Shown: positions 21,290 to 33,420 of the stretch, piece after piece
How the letters are laid out: every line of letters begins with the position of its first letter
How positions within the stretch are numbered: position 1 is the first letter of the stretch
Assembly (NCBI RefSeq): GCF_905475395.1
Contig: NC_058342.1
Location: forward strand, 30,586,140 to 30,650,139
Direction of reading: 5' to 3'
DNA length: 64,000 nucleotides
From: Chrysoperla carnea
Taxonomy: Eukaryota; Arthropoda; Insecta; Neuroptera; Chrysopidae
The notes under the pieces: model-generated
Databases searched by the model: none
What the model saw: only the letters and a program-made list of their open reading frames with translations
Told to the model about the DNA's origin: nothing
Translations under genes and position numbers: made by a program

Positions 21290-22985
21290 AATGAAAAACA
21301 ACTTACATGAAATGAATGTTTATAAAAAAAATGAAGTTTTAATATCGAAAAAAACATTATTTTATGAAAAAAAATGTCATTTTACAATAAGGTATGTATA
21401 GTAAATGAAATTTATAATTTTATATAAAATAATTGTGTTGAGTTTTCTTTGATCAATGTCCAATGGTTTAATGGCTCTGACGGTCGATTTAAAAAACAAA
21501 TAAATTTATTTTCCAAATGGTATGTGGGGTTGAAATTTTTCATATCAAGAGCAAATCTTTCATCACGCGACTAACAGAACGGTTGATGCAAGTGCTAACG
21601 GGTTGATATCAAAATGTACATAACTATACATTAAGGTGATTGTAAACCTACCTAGTATTGTAAAAAAGTTTTGGTTTATTGCACGGTAAATACATATGAA
21701 AAAAAAATAGATGCTTTGTAGTGAATTAAGTTTTTTTAGGCTTTACAATACATCGCAACTACAAAAAGAAAAAATATATTGTGTGCAAGTGATGCTTATA
21801 AATTTGATAATATAGATATCGCTCTTCAATCATCAATACCTATAGTCGTCTCTGTTCATCAAATGATTGATCTTCGATGAACCCATAATTAAAATAAAAT
21901 TTTGTTTTGATATCATCACAACCTTATATTTTGATGGTATTATTATAAACTACAAGATTGTCTAAATATTTTAGATAGTTTTTATCACACTTTCTAGATT
22001 TTTTGATATAGAAATATCCAATTGAAAAGGATAACCTATATGATTCATCATTTTTTCAGCCAACTTTGAACGATAAAACAATAATAAAAAGCACGATGAT
22101 CTAGGAATTTTTTGTGATTTTTGGAAAATTTGTTAATCAATAAATGTATTTATAAAGTTTTATTGAAATCCCTAGTATTATCCAATCCTTGCATATCTCC
22201 TTAAAACGATTATTGGTTTTAATGATAACAATTGTTGGTTCCTTCCGCGGTTCCTTCCGACTCTGACTTTAGTGTGTTGGTACAATCTTAACGGGTTTAG
22301 TTTCTGTTATAGTTTGATAAAAAAAGGAAATGAATTAAATTCATAATGCGTATATACAAGTATATTAGTAGTTTAGTACAATAACAAAACAAAAAAAACA
22401 TCAATGAATAATATAATAGTATAGTACTATGGTCCCAAATGAATTATTAATAAATTCCTCTGATTATGAATTGACATCTTAATAATAAAACTGTCCTATA
22501 TTTATACGTCAAAACATATTTCAAATAAACGCTTTCATATTATAAATATTAACAATGTTGATACTTAACAAAAAAATTTAAATCATTTAAATTGTTAGTA
22601 TTACCAGGCCCGTGCGCATGAGAGCGGTTTTTCTCACGCAAGATTTAAAATATCTATAGTTTTAGCCGTCTAAATTTTTTTCAAAAAAATTGACAGCTTC
22701 GCATATTTTCGGGCTTGTTCGTGTACTTCTGTGCTTTGGAATGAATGTTTATCATTTTGTTCGCTAGAGCCTTTCACAAATTTATTTGTATATTAACTAT
22801 CATTATTTTTATTGTTTCAAATATTTGTAATAATCATTAATAATGTTAGAATAACTTTTAATGTTAGAATAATACTATTTATAAACAAAAGTTATGATAT
22901 GAAAAGGGCATTATCATGATACTTTGCAATGAAGAAACACAATTGACATTGAACTTTAGATTGCTTTTAGTTAGTAGACATAAAT
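21290..22985. other. No gene recognised
   Basis: A+T-rich DNA with poly-A tracts. CCAGGCCCGTGCGCATGAGA at 22606 resembles a transposon end, but no partner was found. Nothing else is supported. Confidence 0.4.
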
Positions 22986-22988
22986 TGT

Positions 22989-23431
22989 TATATCATGTAT
23001 ATGAAATATACCAAGGTATACTAAGTTTAGTCCCAAGTTTGTAACTAGAGCTTATAAATATTGATGCTATGAACAAAATTTTGGTATAGGTGTTCATAAA
23101 ATCACCTAATTAGTCCATTTACGGATGTCTGCCTGTCTGTCCGTCTATCGTCACGATTTCTCAAAAAAGAAAAGACATATCAAGCTGAAATTTCTGTAGC
23201 GTTCTGCGGACATAAAAAGTAAGGTCTAGTTCGTAAATGAGCAACATAGGTCCATTAGGTCTTGGGTTTATTTAAAACATTTTTTCGTAAAAATCACTGT
23301 TTACCCGTGAGAACGTAAATTGTATAGCATGTATTTATTATATGGGTATATCAGTGTAATGTGACAGAGTAATCAACACTATACATGTTATTTCAACAAT
23401 TAACTCAGTTAATTGTTTGTTTTCACTTGTT
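22989..23431 (-). repeat. Family A copy, slightly shortened
   Basis: Block order as in 14541-15037: ATATCATGTATATGAAATAT, AAGTTTAGTCCCAAGTTTG, GTTCATAAAATCACCTAATT, the CTGTCTGTCCGTC strip, GTAAATGAGCAACATAGGTC, CACTGTTTACCCGTGAG, and the end GTTTGTTTTCACTTGTT. A ~60-bp stretch between the last two central blocks is missing. Confidence 0.75.
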
Positions 23432-23944
23432 AAAGTTACATTTAATAATAGTTTCGATATACTCTGATATATTTCATATATAGAGGGTATAAAAATAATA
23501 CGCTTAAATCTCTAAAAATTTTTCTTTGAGAAATTTTTTTTGTTATTAAATAGAGTTTGCTATAACTTCATCTGAAAGCTTAAAAGTTTATTATGCATAT
23601 TTACAGCTCTAAGATAGTTTATTTAAAAAAATAACTTTTACATCAGAAAAAAAAAACGTTACGAAAACAATTCATAAAAGCACAAATATATTGATAAAAG
23701 AACCTTGAACGGATATATGTTAAAAGCTGTATGTATGCTTCGATACAAAGTTATCTAACGAGCTTATTATGTTATAATAGAATATAACATAAACAAGGTA
23801 TTTAAATGGTCGAAAGATCAAAGGAAAGGATTTAGACAAAAATAAAAGACGTTATTATTTATGTTTTTATTCAAATTTACATTCTTAAAAATTCATTGCA
23901 ATGTAAACTTATGTTATCAAGATAACAAGTGTTGGATCATTCAT

Positions 23945-24300
23945 TTCCTTCTATCACGCCAGACTTTCTTACAAAACTCATTTAAATAAGTCAAAAATCG
24001 GAAATTCGATTGATTGTAGGTGCTAGTAGGGATGATACAAACTCCAGAATTGCCAGTTTACCTTTTTTGTCTTGGAAACAATTTCTCCTTCCTCCTTCTG
24101 AAATTATATGATTATATGAATGCTGAATCTAAAAATAATATTCATTTTCATCTACCACGCCAGACTTTCTTGTAAAACTCAGCTAAAAAAAATCAAAAAT
24201 CGGAAATTAGATTGATGGTAGTTACTAGTTGCTATGATATAAACCCCTGAATTGCCTTTTTTGTCATTGAAATAATTTCTCCTTCTTCTTGATGCACCTC
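23945..24300. repeat. Two ~200-bp tandem direct repeats
   Basis: CACGCCAGACTTTCTT recurs at 23955 and 24156. It is followed in both units by AAAACTCA, AAAAATCGGAAATT and GATTGAT, and later by GAATTGCC and AATTTCTCCTTC. Period ~201 bp, two units, not found elsewhere in the window. Confidence 0.75.
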
Positions 24301-24309
24301 CTAGCACAT

Positions 24310-25400
24310 TTTCGCTTTTCATCTTCTGTTTTCCGTTTGGCTTATCACAAACTAATCCAGGTATTGTTAATTGGTTGAGATATGATCAACCGACAATTTC
24401 CAAAACTGCGATTCTCCGGCTATAGTCAGTATCCCCCCTCTTATTCCCCTGAATTCCTGGATTTTTCAAGTCGTTTCAGCATTTAGTTGAATAAGCCGGG
24501 ATGCAAGAAAAATGTGGGGAAACAGCACCGATTTTAAATAAACTGGAACGTGTTTATATAACCCCATGGAACATTCTGCCAAATTAACCTACTCATAAAA
24601 GGGCATAGAGCCCCAACGGGGGGGGGGGGGGAATAGGCACATAAAACATAAATATGAAAAACAAACTTGGTCCAATATCTTTGGCCTAGGCTTGCAAATA
24701 TTGGAAAACGAATACTAGATTATTTAGTCTCAGGTAAGGACTAACTAACTTGGCTTTGATTTATGAGCCTTGAGTAAATTATGGTTAGATTTATTAGCTA
24801 TGGCTTAGGCTTTATGTAAGATCTGGCAAACGTGGACTTAGCAAACCACAATTGTAACAATCTTGGTGTCAGTATTGGATGTTATCTTAGCATTTCGGAT
24901 AATTTAGTGGTTTTACTATATTTACTATTTGACAGTTTGTTAACCTTAATTTCTCTATTAAATATTGTCTATCTTTTAGTCGCACAAAAAAATCGACAAA
25001 ATCAGTATGAAAAATGGTACACAAAAAATTAATTAAACAATGTAAAGCCATAAAATAATTCATCGTTTCCAATTAAAATATCCACTTTGAAAATCAACAA
25101 AACACCGAACACAGAGAAATATTTCGATAAAGAATAATAACTACACACAAAAAATTGGCAGTATACGTACGTAAAATTCATTTTCTATATCTAAATATTT
25201 TCGACGAAAAACCCTATTTTTTCCCTTTTTTTTTTTTTGTAGGTAAATGCATGATTTTATAACAGAAAAAAAAGGTATTGTTTCGATACGAAGAACAATA
25301 ATCGCCAATACTACAGATATATTGAAATAGATTTTTTTCCAATACGGGATATTTTACATACATTTTAATATGGCTTATTTTATATTCATATATAAATATA
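24310..25400. other. No gene recognised
   Basis: Unassigned DNA. There is a run of about 14 G at 24619. A 66-codon frame (24832-25032) is hydrophobic but has no recognisable domain. Poly-T tracts lie around 25226. Confidence 0.4.
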
Positions 25401-25406
25401 TAAAAA

Positions 25407-26118
25407 CAGGGTGTCCTCGATTCAGGTTCGGCTTAGTCGGATGGACTAGTGTTTTTGTTGCTTAAATTTTTTATTATTTTTGTCTCATGTCATATTTCGA
25501 AAAAAAATGAGTCCAAATGTTAAAATGATCTTGTTTTCTTAGTTCAATAGTGAGAATCTCGTTTTGATTTAAAAAAAAACCATTTACTATCTTTTTATCC
25601 AACTGAGCAACGCAAAGGAGTGGTAATGTGTCTATAAGTCTATATATATGTGTGTTCCTGTATGGCACACTAGAGACAAAACGCGTGGGCCGATTTTGAT
25701 GATTCAGACGTCAATCCATTTGTCTTAACCTTGCGAGTGCTACTGAAGATATGGCAGTAATAATAATTCAATATAGCGACCACCAGACGCCATATTGTGA
25801 AAAAGAATGTATGCGTGTTTCTATGTGGCACTCTAGAGACCAAACGCGTAAATTTTTCCCCCAAGGTTAGGTTAGGTTAGGTTAGGTTATATTGGCTTTT
25901 CCACTAAGGCTATAGAGCCCACTGTGATACCATATATGTGTTTTACCTCCTTTCCGCTGATAATTTCATTTATCAGCTCCTCTATTTTCAGAGGCTGAGT
26001 GCACCTCCTTCATGCATATACCATGCACTACACCAACCCATCACAACTATTAATTAAATAACGTGTTATGCCTTAACCAACTGAGCTAATTTTCCCCCAA
26101 TATTCATGATACACCCTG
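25407..26118. mobile_element. Possible ~710-bp element with CAGGGTGT ends
   Basis: ACAGGGTGTCC at 25408 and, inverted, ATACACCCTGTATA at 26105 bracket this stretch. Inside are two direct copies of a ~40-bp motif (GTATGGCACACTAGAGAC at about 25661, TATGTGGCACTCTAGAGACC at about 25823, both running on to AAACGCGT) and a nested SINE. CAGGGTGT ends are very common in insect repeats, so pairing these two may be chance. Confidence 0.3.
25865..26087 (-). mobile_element. tRNA-derived SINE, internally deleted, with TSDs
   Basis: Reverse-oriented SINE. The tail lies first (GGTTAGGTTAGGTTAGGTTA), then TTGTGATACC-type body with CACTGTGATACCATATATG and AGAGGCTGAGTGCACCTCC. Last comes the tRNA-like A-box region GCCTTAACCAACTGAGCTAA. 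The B-box part seen in the 58958 copy is absent. The flanks AATTTTTCCCCCAA (25851) and AATTTTCCCCCAA (26088) are a target-site duplication, confirming retroposition. Confidence 0.85.
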
Positions 26119-26299
26119 TATATGTATATAGTTGTACGGATATACAAAATGTTTAAAAAGTGTGCGATCACGTTTGAGATAATCATAAAATATCGTGAAA
26201 TAAACTGATATGACATCTCTCACGTATTATTTTTGTTTGTTACGTATTCGATATTTAAATTACTGGTTGTCTCAAATATTGTTATAACATGTGTAAGTG

Positions 26300-26420
26300 T
26301 CATCATTGTATAAGATAAGTGCGTCAGTCTCTTTTAAACGATACACGAGCACCAGCACAATAGCAGGTTGCAAGTGGAAGATAGAGATCAATATTTTCGT
26401 ATTTAATTTCAAAAATCATT
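26300..26420 (+). promoter_or_regulatory. Weak promoter-like patch
   Basis: GTGCGTCAGTCTCTTT contains the arthropod initiator consensus TCAGTC (about 26323). It is followed by a stretch richer in G+C than its flanks and a donor-like GGTTGCAAGT. There is no adjacent coding frame. A single six-base match is weak evidence. Confidence 0.15.
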
Positions 26421-26664
26421 TATGTTATTATTGATAAGTCGTTACTGGAACTACGCAGCTTGATGGTAAAGGAAAATTAATTTAACTGCGATTGAGTACT
26501 TCAGTCGAACCTGGTATCCAAGGGAATTGAGAATTTAATATTAGTTGATTTTTGTTGAAGTTCTGAAACAAGCATTTCAACTTAAGATTGTAGATTTTTA
26601 ATTTTTTTTAAATAATTTGTGGGACCCGTTTCTTGAAAGTACCTGGCAAATTATATATGGATAA

Positions 26665-26790
26665 AACATATACAGAATGTTCTAAAATTGATAGTAGAAA
26701 AGTATACTACTGAAATAAGCTTATCAAGATGAACGAAAAAGCTTTTTACGAAACTTCGATCGGACCCGTACTTTTCGAGATAATTAAACA
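26665..26790 (+). repeat. Family G repeat, copy 2
   Basis: It has GTTCTAAAATTGATAGTAGA, GCTTATCAAGATGAACGAAA, AAAGCTTTTTACGAAACTTC, GATCGGACC and CGAGATAATTAAAC, in the same order as the copies at 8026 and 28685. Confidence 0.55.
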
Positions 26791-26861
26791 AATCAATTAA
26801 TTAACAAAACAATAAATTTATCCAATTACAGAGCACTTACAGGAGTACATTTACAGGACTA

Positions 26862-27069
26862 TTGTAATTTTGTCTATGAGTCACTCATACCCCACTATTC
26901 TCAAAAGCTTGAGGCGCTTAATAGCAAGAATGAATCGAAAAATAATTAGACATGTGGAGTAGATGAGGCGTTTCGATTCATTTTTGATATTTTAAATTCA
27001 GTGCCTCAAGCTTTTACAAATAGTCGGTTATAAGTGACTCATAGATAAAATTATTTTCTACTTTTTAGT
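26862..27069. mobile_element. Family H foldback MITE, copy 1
   Basis: Arms: TCTATGAGTCACTCATACCC with AAAAGCTTGAGGCGCTTA on the left; GTGCCTCAAGCTTTTACAAA, GGTTATAAGTGACTCATAGA and TTCTACTTTTTAGT on the right. The centre AGACATGTGGAGTAGATGAG is shared with the copy at 46213-46404. The outer left arm is damaged. Confidence 0.7.
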
Positions 27070-27109
27070 ACAAAAAAAGCTAGTCCCTTAAAAATATTTT
27101 TTATTAAAT

Positions 27110-27590
27110 TTTTTATTTTCTGAAACTTTTGAAACTCCTTTAGAAAAAAAACATTTGTAAATATATACATTTGAATCCAGGGTTTGCATTCGACATTGGA
27201 CGACATTTTTACCTACATCAATGTAATATGGTCAGATTTACTTGAACATCAGTTAAAGGTACCTCATGTTATTGTAATTGGACCATTTCATATGTATACC
27301 TGGTTAGTCTATGGCGTATTGGCGTTTTGCTAAACAAGTGTTGAAATTTATCCGATCCTAGTTCTTGAAATAAATATCAGGATACTCGAAATAAAATTGT
27401 ACATTAAGAAATTATATTAAAACATGTTTTAAAAAATTCCCGGCAAATGCGATTTAATTCTTGTAAACCGATTTTTGGAAACTTAGCTATAAAATGTTCT
27501 CACTCAAGTCTGTTCGACCGTTTAGGGACAGACGCACAGTTAAACACTTTAAACTAACACTCCTTCTTAAACCAATATCAAAGTGATGGT
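27110..27590. other. No gene recognised
   Basis: A+T-rich DNA without recognisable features. Confidence 0.35.
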
Positions 27591-28020
27591 CAAGGACATC
27601 AGATGAGATGAAAAGGATACTTAGAGAGCTATCATGTTTTGGGACTTTAACTTCGTTCTTTTGAATTATTGTTTTGAATTACCTAATTACCACTTCATTT
27701 TTCGAAATGAATTGATCCAGGTTAATTTGACCATTCATTTCCATAGTAATTATTTATATGTTAAAATTATATATCAAGCCTTTTCCAAACTGAATCGATT
27801 TTGAAGATAATCGTCAAGTTTTTAGTTTTTTCGGGTACGTAACTGAAAGCTAGCACTTAAAAAGATAGCTAAGAAAACTCTTCATTAAATTATTTTTCAA
27901 ACGAAACCAAAAAAATTAAAATCTGTTCATCCGTTTATTCGCTTCAATGCCACAGACAGACAGACACACACACATAGCGGTCAAACCAATAACACCCCTT
28001 TTTTTAGTTCGGGGGTTAAA
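27590..28020 (+). repeat. Insect repeat ending CACCCC-T(n)-GTTCGGGGGTTAA
   Basis: The right end and the preceding ATCTGTTCATCCGTTTATTC, CACACACACATAGCGGTC blocks mark a dispersed repeat that shares its tail with 18826-18965. The left limit is uncertain. A 75-codon frame (27947-28174) crosses the end and is not a gene. Confidence 0.45.
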
Positions 28021-28680
28021 ACAAGAGACTTCGCACCAAAATCGGCAAGTATTAACGGCAAGCTTGCCCTTCTTACGACATTCTTACGCTAATAGATGCT
28101 ATGCTAAAAATACTATATTCAATAGTTCGATGCACGATTTCCAGTGGCGTACAATAATACTACCACAAATGTAAATTGCGTAGAATGGTACTTTGATATG
28201 TACATATGTAATTCACTACATCTACATGATTTTTTTTTTTTGTAAAAATATTTGATAATAAAAATGGTGTTTAACCATCATCAATTTTGCAGGAAAAAAA
28301 AAAGAATAAAAACAAAATACCTGATGATAGTAAAAGATAGCACACAAAAAGTTGAATAAATAGTTTGGACTATTTTTTATGACGCAATGAGATTATCTGT
28401 ATCACGAAGTGTGATATATTGCAGTTGTGCGAAAATAAGAGGGTGAATAGTAAAATATAGACACAATCTTGTGGATATTAGGATATAATTTGAGGTCTAG
28501 AATATTTCTAGGCAATATTTCTACGGTTAGAATATTTCTAAGTCTAAATTATTACTACTGATTGCTTAACTTGTTGATATATTGTGTTAATCTTTCATAT
28601 TCAGCCCAAGATCGTTATTCGTAAGTTTCTGTACTCGATATAAATCGATAATAAACATAAAATTTTGGGTTTTTAATACC
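28021..28680. other. No gene recognised
   Basis: A+T-rich unassigned DNA. TAGAATATTTCTAGGCAATA and a near-copy (TTAGAATATTTCTAAGTC) repeat locally at 28499-28545. Confidence 0.4.
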
Positions 28681-28684
28681 ATGT

Positions 28685-28800
28685 ATATAGGGTGATCTAT
28701 TATTGATAGCAGAAAATTATATCAATAAATTAAACTTATCAAGACAAATGAAAAAGCTCTTTGACAAATTTCGATCTGAGGCCTAATTTGGGAGATGCGA
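28685..28800 (+). repeat. Family G repeat, copy 3
   Basis: ATAGGGTGATCTATTATTGA, AGCAGAAAATTATATCAATA, CTTATCAAGACAAATGAAAA, TTTCGATCTGAGGCC, GGGAGATG. Same block order as the other two copies. Confidence 0.5.
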
Positions 28801-28804
28801 CTAT

Positions 28805-29740
28805 GAGAAAAATAGAAAGATTTATGCATTCATTAAAAGTAGTATCATAAACTAATAATTGATTGTAAATGGATTGTAAACTATTTTGTCTCCATTTATG
28901 CAGAAAACAAAAAAAATAATTATATATTTATCAAATTATTTCACCAATACAGAGACATTTAGATGTGGGAGGTATCAACATACGGAGCGGATTATCTGCA
29001 GTGTATTGTAGTAATATTAAAACACAATTTAATCCTCTCAACAGACAATTAACTCCGTCAATTGATTTTTTTTTTATGTTTTCGATTATTTGAGGATGGG
29101 ATAAATTTTAACTTTGTATAGGTTACAATGTTAAAGCGTGACGAAAAGGAATTGAAGGATCTAAAAATAGTTTTTGCGTGATGTATTTTCAAATAATAAT
29201 AATATGAATTTAATTAATCAAAATGAATTTCTTCAAGATAACTAATCTTAGACTATCGTACAGACAAATTGAAAACCAGTACATGTTTCTGGTATCAAGC
29301 GAGCCTAGCCGTTCCTTACCACCATACTTTTACATTCTTTTCATTGTATAGGAGAGAGAAAAAAAAACATCTTAATCCCTATATTGTATTTATGGTCAAA
29401 TTTGCAATTCTACAAGCCAAATGAACCAACGCTTCGATAAACATCGAAGTATTTCATATTCGGTATAATACTGTTAGTTTGACTTGGTGTGGTATATAGC
29501 AATGGATCGTACGTTGTTCATAACATATATTTTGTTGAAACTTTTATAAAACTTCAAAACTTATAAATTCAGTGTTAATTCATGTGTTATATATACGAAT
29601 ATAAACTTGGTACTTCCATTATGTGAGCGAAATTATCTTTTAAACATTAAATTATGATGGGTTCTCTTGGGATTTTAACGCTAAGATGTCAGCGCCACGA
29701 GAAAAAAGAGTAGAAACCATATTTGTTAGACTCATATTTG
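28805..29740. other. No gene recognised
   Basis: A short family-A-like end, ATTAACTCCGTCAATTGATT, is at 29046. The rest is unassigned A+T-rich DNA. Confidence 0.4.
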
Positions 29741-29744
29741 TTAG

Positions 29745-29905
29745 CTTTCGATATCTGCCTTAATTTTCTAAATATCGAAAGCTAAATATTTAAAAAAAAA
29801 TTCAATTTTCGGTATTTTGAAAATTACTCCAGACATCGAAAAATTTTATTCTCATTTTTCATCTTATATTGTTATAACATAATTTACCAAAAAAATTTAA
29901 AAAAA
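29745..29905 (+). mobile_element. Fragment of TTAA MITE
   Basis: It contains CTAAATATCGAAAGCTAAAT and TCGGTATTTTGAAAATTACT, then CATCGAAAAATTTTATTCTC. This is the palindromic central part of the TTAA-flanked MITE at 32214-32804, more diverged and without ends. Confidence 0.6.
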
Positions 29906-29913
29906 TACATTTT

Positions 29914-30433
29914 TTATACCATGTATATGAAATATACCAAGGTATAGTAAGTTTAGTACCAAGTTTGTAACGCTTAAAATATTGAAACAATGAACAAAAT
30001 TTTGGTATGAATGTTCATAAAATCACCTACTTAGTTCATTCCCGGTTATCTTTCTGTCTGTCGTCGGTCTGTCCGTCTGTTATGACGATTACCCAAAAAC
30101 GAAAAGAGATATCAAGCTGAAATTTTTATAGCGTGCTTGGCGTAAAAAGTGAGGCCGAGTTCGTAAATGAGCAACATAAGCCAGTTGGGTCTTGCAAACC
30201 GTTAGAGATAGAAAAAAAGTTCAAATATAAAAAATGTTTCTTATAAAAAAATAAATAAGTTTTATTTGAAACATTTTTTCGTAAACATCACTGTTTACCC
30301 CTGAGAACGCAAATTGTGTAGTATGTATTATATGGGAATATCAGTTATGTATGTGTAAGATAACAGAGTAATCAACACTGACTATGCATGGTATTTCAAC
30401 AATTAACACAGTCAATAGTTTGTTTTCACTTGT
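29914..30433 (-). repeat. Family A copy, near full length
   Basis: TTATACCATGTATATGAAAT, AAGTTTAGTACCAAGTTTG, GTTCATAAAATCACCTACTT, the CTGTCTGTCGTCGG strip, GTAAATGAGCAACATAAGCC, CATCACTGTTTACCCCTGAG, and the end TTTGTTTTCACTTGTT. All blocks are in family order. Confidence 0.78.
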
Positions 30434-30974
30434 TTTTTAATAAATAATAGTATTAATTGTGGGTTTTAAAATTTTTCATGTTTCCGTTGCCATAGAATTT
30501 ACTGAATAACTTTCAAATACATCACATTCACATTTCGCTTGATTCATCAAAACGTAATGAAAATGACATGCATAATTATGGAAGTAATCAGATGCAATAA
30601 AATACAACACAACGATACGATTTTACAAGACATTATTTCAATAAAGAAAGAGAGATCATATCATTTGATTATATATAACTATCTTTATTTTTAAAAAAAC
30701 ATATAGTTCAAATGTGTTGTTCCACAACATAACCTTTTTACATATAGACATTTTCAAGTAGGAAAATGCTTTGATAATCAGTACAAGAGGGAATTTAGTG
30801 AACACAGATTTGTTTAAAGTACCAAAACTAATACCTACCTATACCTTACACCAAGCAGCTTTACATGTACATACTACATATTCATAGATATTATTTGGGC
30901 AATATAATTCTTACTTTCCTTGAGAAAAATATCAAAGGACTCCGAACACAATCAATGAGTTGAAGAAATTGCAT

Positions 30975-31045
30975 TCGTGTCTAGAACTCGAATAGCTTAA
31001 TTGGTAGGGCGCTTGACATGAATCCAAGAGTTCTGGTTCGAGTAT
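30975..31045 (+). other. Degenerate tRNA-like sequence
   Basis: AATAGCTTAATTGGTAGGGC resembles a tRNA D-arm/A box, and TCTGGTTCGAGTATA a B box. But the anticodon stem, T-arm and acceptor do not pair properly, and T33 is replaced. Probably a tRNA-derived remnant (SINE head or pseudogene), not a working tRNA. Confidence 0.35.
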
Positions 31046-31074
31046 ATTTTTTTCAATTCTCTTTAATTAATTAA

Positions 31075-31672
31075 GTATGTATGAGCATGACAACAATGTT
31101 CGATTTAAAGGCTCAAAATTTGTTTGTAGGTAGTCTTTTACTCAAAGAATATGTGGTTAAAATTTCAGCTTAGGTAACCGTGCAAATTTTTAAGAAAAAA
31201 GTCATTAAAAATCGATATAAAATACATTGGCTCTTATGGAGGAATCTCAAAAAACGACATATTTTGGCAGTTTTTGATAATTTTCATTTGGAATGAATGA
31301 AAACAAATTAAAAAAAAACTTTTTAATAGAAAGTAAACATATTAGCAATGAATTAGAAAAGAAAAAAAACTAAGTGTCTCCGTCCATATAAGGGATGTAA
31401 GAGCAGGGTAGATTAAGGGTTGAAATTATTTTTATCTTATTTTCAACTTTGATGATGAATTTTGTAATAACTTCATGAATGTAGACGAAAAATAATAATA
31501 AAATTTTTCGATATGTGTCTTGGTTTTCGAAATATCGAAAGCTAAATAATTAAACAAAATTTTCAATTTTCGATATTTTGAAAATTAAGCCAGATATCGA
31601 AAAATTTTATTCTTACTTTTCGTCTTATATCGTCAAGTAATTATATAAATTTATCATCAAATATTAAAAACG
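31075..31672 (+). mobile_element. TTAA MITE copy 1, right end lost
   Basis: It starts right after TTAA with GTATGTATGAGCATGACAAC and follows the 32214 copy closely to ATTTATCATCAAATATTAAA. It then changes to unrelated sequence, so the right TIR is missing. It contains the extra block GACACTTAGTTTT-like (CTAAGTGTCTCCGTCCATAT here), also present in the 39539 copy but missing from the 32214 copy. Confidence 0.8.
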
Positions 31673-32213
31673 GGTACATTTAACGATTGGAGATCCTGTC
31701 GTCCGTTCGGAGTCAAGAATCTCATAGTCAACGGAGTCTTAGTAACATAGTTCAATTTTAGTTTCAGGTAATTTATAACCCAAATTACATTCTATATCCA
31801 ATACGAGAAGTACATACGATGCTTATATGTATGTATAAGCTATTCAAATAATAAAGTGGTGAATTTTCTTTTTTTAGGCATATACTTTTCTTTTATTGTA
31901 TAGTAGTATAACTTGTTGCAAGAAAAACATTTTCTTATGGTCTATAAATTTCAACGGTAATAATATTTATTCATAAAAATTCAGGTCATAATAAAAGAAA
32001 AAAAAATTGTTAATTCATTAATTCCGTTACAGGTTCTAAAAGGGTTTTCAATAGAATCGGAAAAATAAATTGAGTTCCCTTTAAAAGAATGTGTGTGAAT
32101 TAACCTTTATAAATGCATTTTTGTTGGCTTCGAGTTGAGACGTTTACTTCATGCGTTTTATCGAGGCCAACATTTCCAAAAAGTAAATTTTTAAAGCACA
32201 CATTTTAATTTAA

Positions 32214-32804
32214 GGATGTATGAGCATGACAACAATGTTTGATTTAAAGGCTCAAAATTTGTTTGTAGGTAGTCTTTTACTCAAAGAACATGTGGTTAAA
32301 ATTTCAGCTTAGGTAACCGTGTAAATTTTTAAGAAAAAAGTCATTGAAAATCGATATAAAATACATTGGCTCTTATGGAGGAATCTCAAAAAACGACATA
32401 TTTTGAAAGTTAAGATAATTTTCATTTGGAATGAATGAAAACAAATTTAAAAAAAACTTTTTAATAGAAAGTAAACATATTAGGATGTAAGAGCAGGGTA
32501 GATTAAGGGTTGAAATAATTTTTATCCTATTTTCAACTTTGATGATGAATTTTGTTATAACTTCATGAATGTAGACGAAAAATAAGAATAAAATTTTTCG
32601 ATATGTGTCTTGGTTTTCGCAATATCGAAAGCTAAATAATTAAACAAAATTTTCAATTTTCGATATTTTGAAAATTAAGCCAGATATCGAAAAATTTTAT
32701 TCTTACTTTTCGTGTTATATCGTCAAGTAATAATATAAATTTATCATCAAAATTGAAAATATCTATTTTTAAATTTGTGCCCCCACTACCATGCTCATAC
32801 ATCC
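32214..32804 (+). mobile_element. TTAA MITE copy 2, complete (piggyBac-like)
   Basis: 591 bp with 15-bp terminal inverted repeats, GGATGTATGAGCATG at the left and its complement CATGCTCATACATCC at the right. It is flanked on both sides by TTAA (32210-32213 and 32805-32808). A TTAA target is diagnostic of piggyBac-type transposition, though the usual CCC start is not seen, so the superfamily is inferred. The centre is a hairpin around TCGAAAGCTAAATAATTAAA. It has no coding capacity. Confidence 0.85.
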
Positions 32805-32819
32805 TTAAGTAGTTCTAAT

Positions 32820-33420
32820 GTATGATGAAAACTACTTAATCCATTGTTTTCAAAAAACTTTAACCGAAACCAAAAAACAATGTCTTGGGTCCGGGTCCTT
32901 TGAAAAGCTTGGCCAAATTTAGTGAAATTACATACTTGGTTTATTGTTTTGGATTTTATTGACGTCATAGAATATAAAAAATTAATTTTTTGGATATCTT
33001 GACCAAATTTTGTTCGATTTGAATGAAATTTTTTTTTGAAACATACTAACTTGAGATCGCATTTTCGATTTTTCGTGTTTATAAGTCGCTTTTACCACTC
33101 CTTGGGCCAAATATGGAAACCATGATAGTTAAATTTTGGAAAATATTGCAGTTACGTTAAATTTGCCCAGAAATTTGAAATTTATGGCCGAAAATTCGTT
33201 GGATAATATATTTCGTTTATTAAAATCGGATCAATTTTGAGTGCGATACAGCGAAATCAATTTTTTTGAGTTTTAATGAGTAAATTTCAATTTTTTGGGT
33301 TTCCAAATTTTGTTCAATTTAAATGAAATTAGTCGCTTATACCACTCCTTGAGCAAAATATGGAAACCATGAGAGCATACCACTCCTTGGGCCAAATATA
33401 AAACCCTCCACTCAATTTCA
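32820..33420. repeat. Satellite-like sequence distantly related to family B
   Basis: TTACATACTTGGTTTATTG and GATTTTATTGACGTCATAG recall family B in reverse, followed by repeated CATACCACTCCTTGGGCCAA-type segments (about 33093, 33339, 33380). The regular 316-bp period is lost. Confidence 0.4.

Noticed and set aside
24832-25032. Hydrophobic 66-codon frame as a small membrane protein
   Set aside because: Leu/Ile-rich frames are expected by chance in such A+T-rich DNA, and there is no conserved motif or start context.
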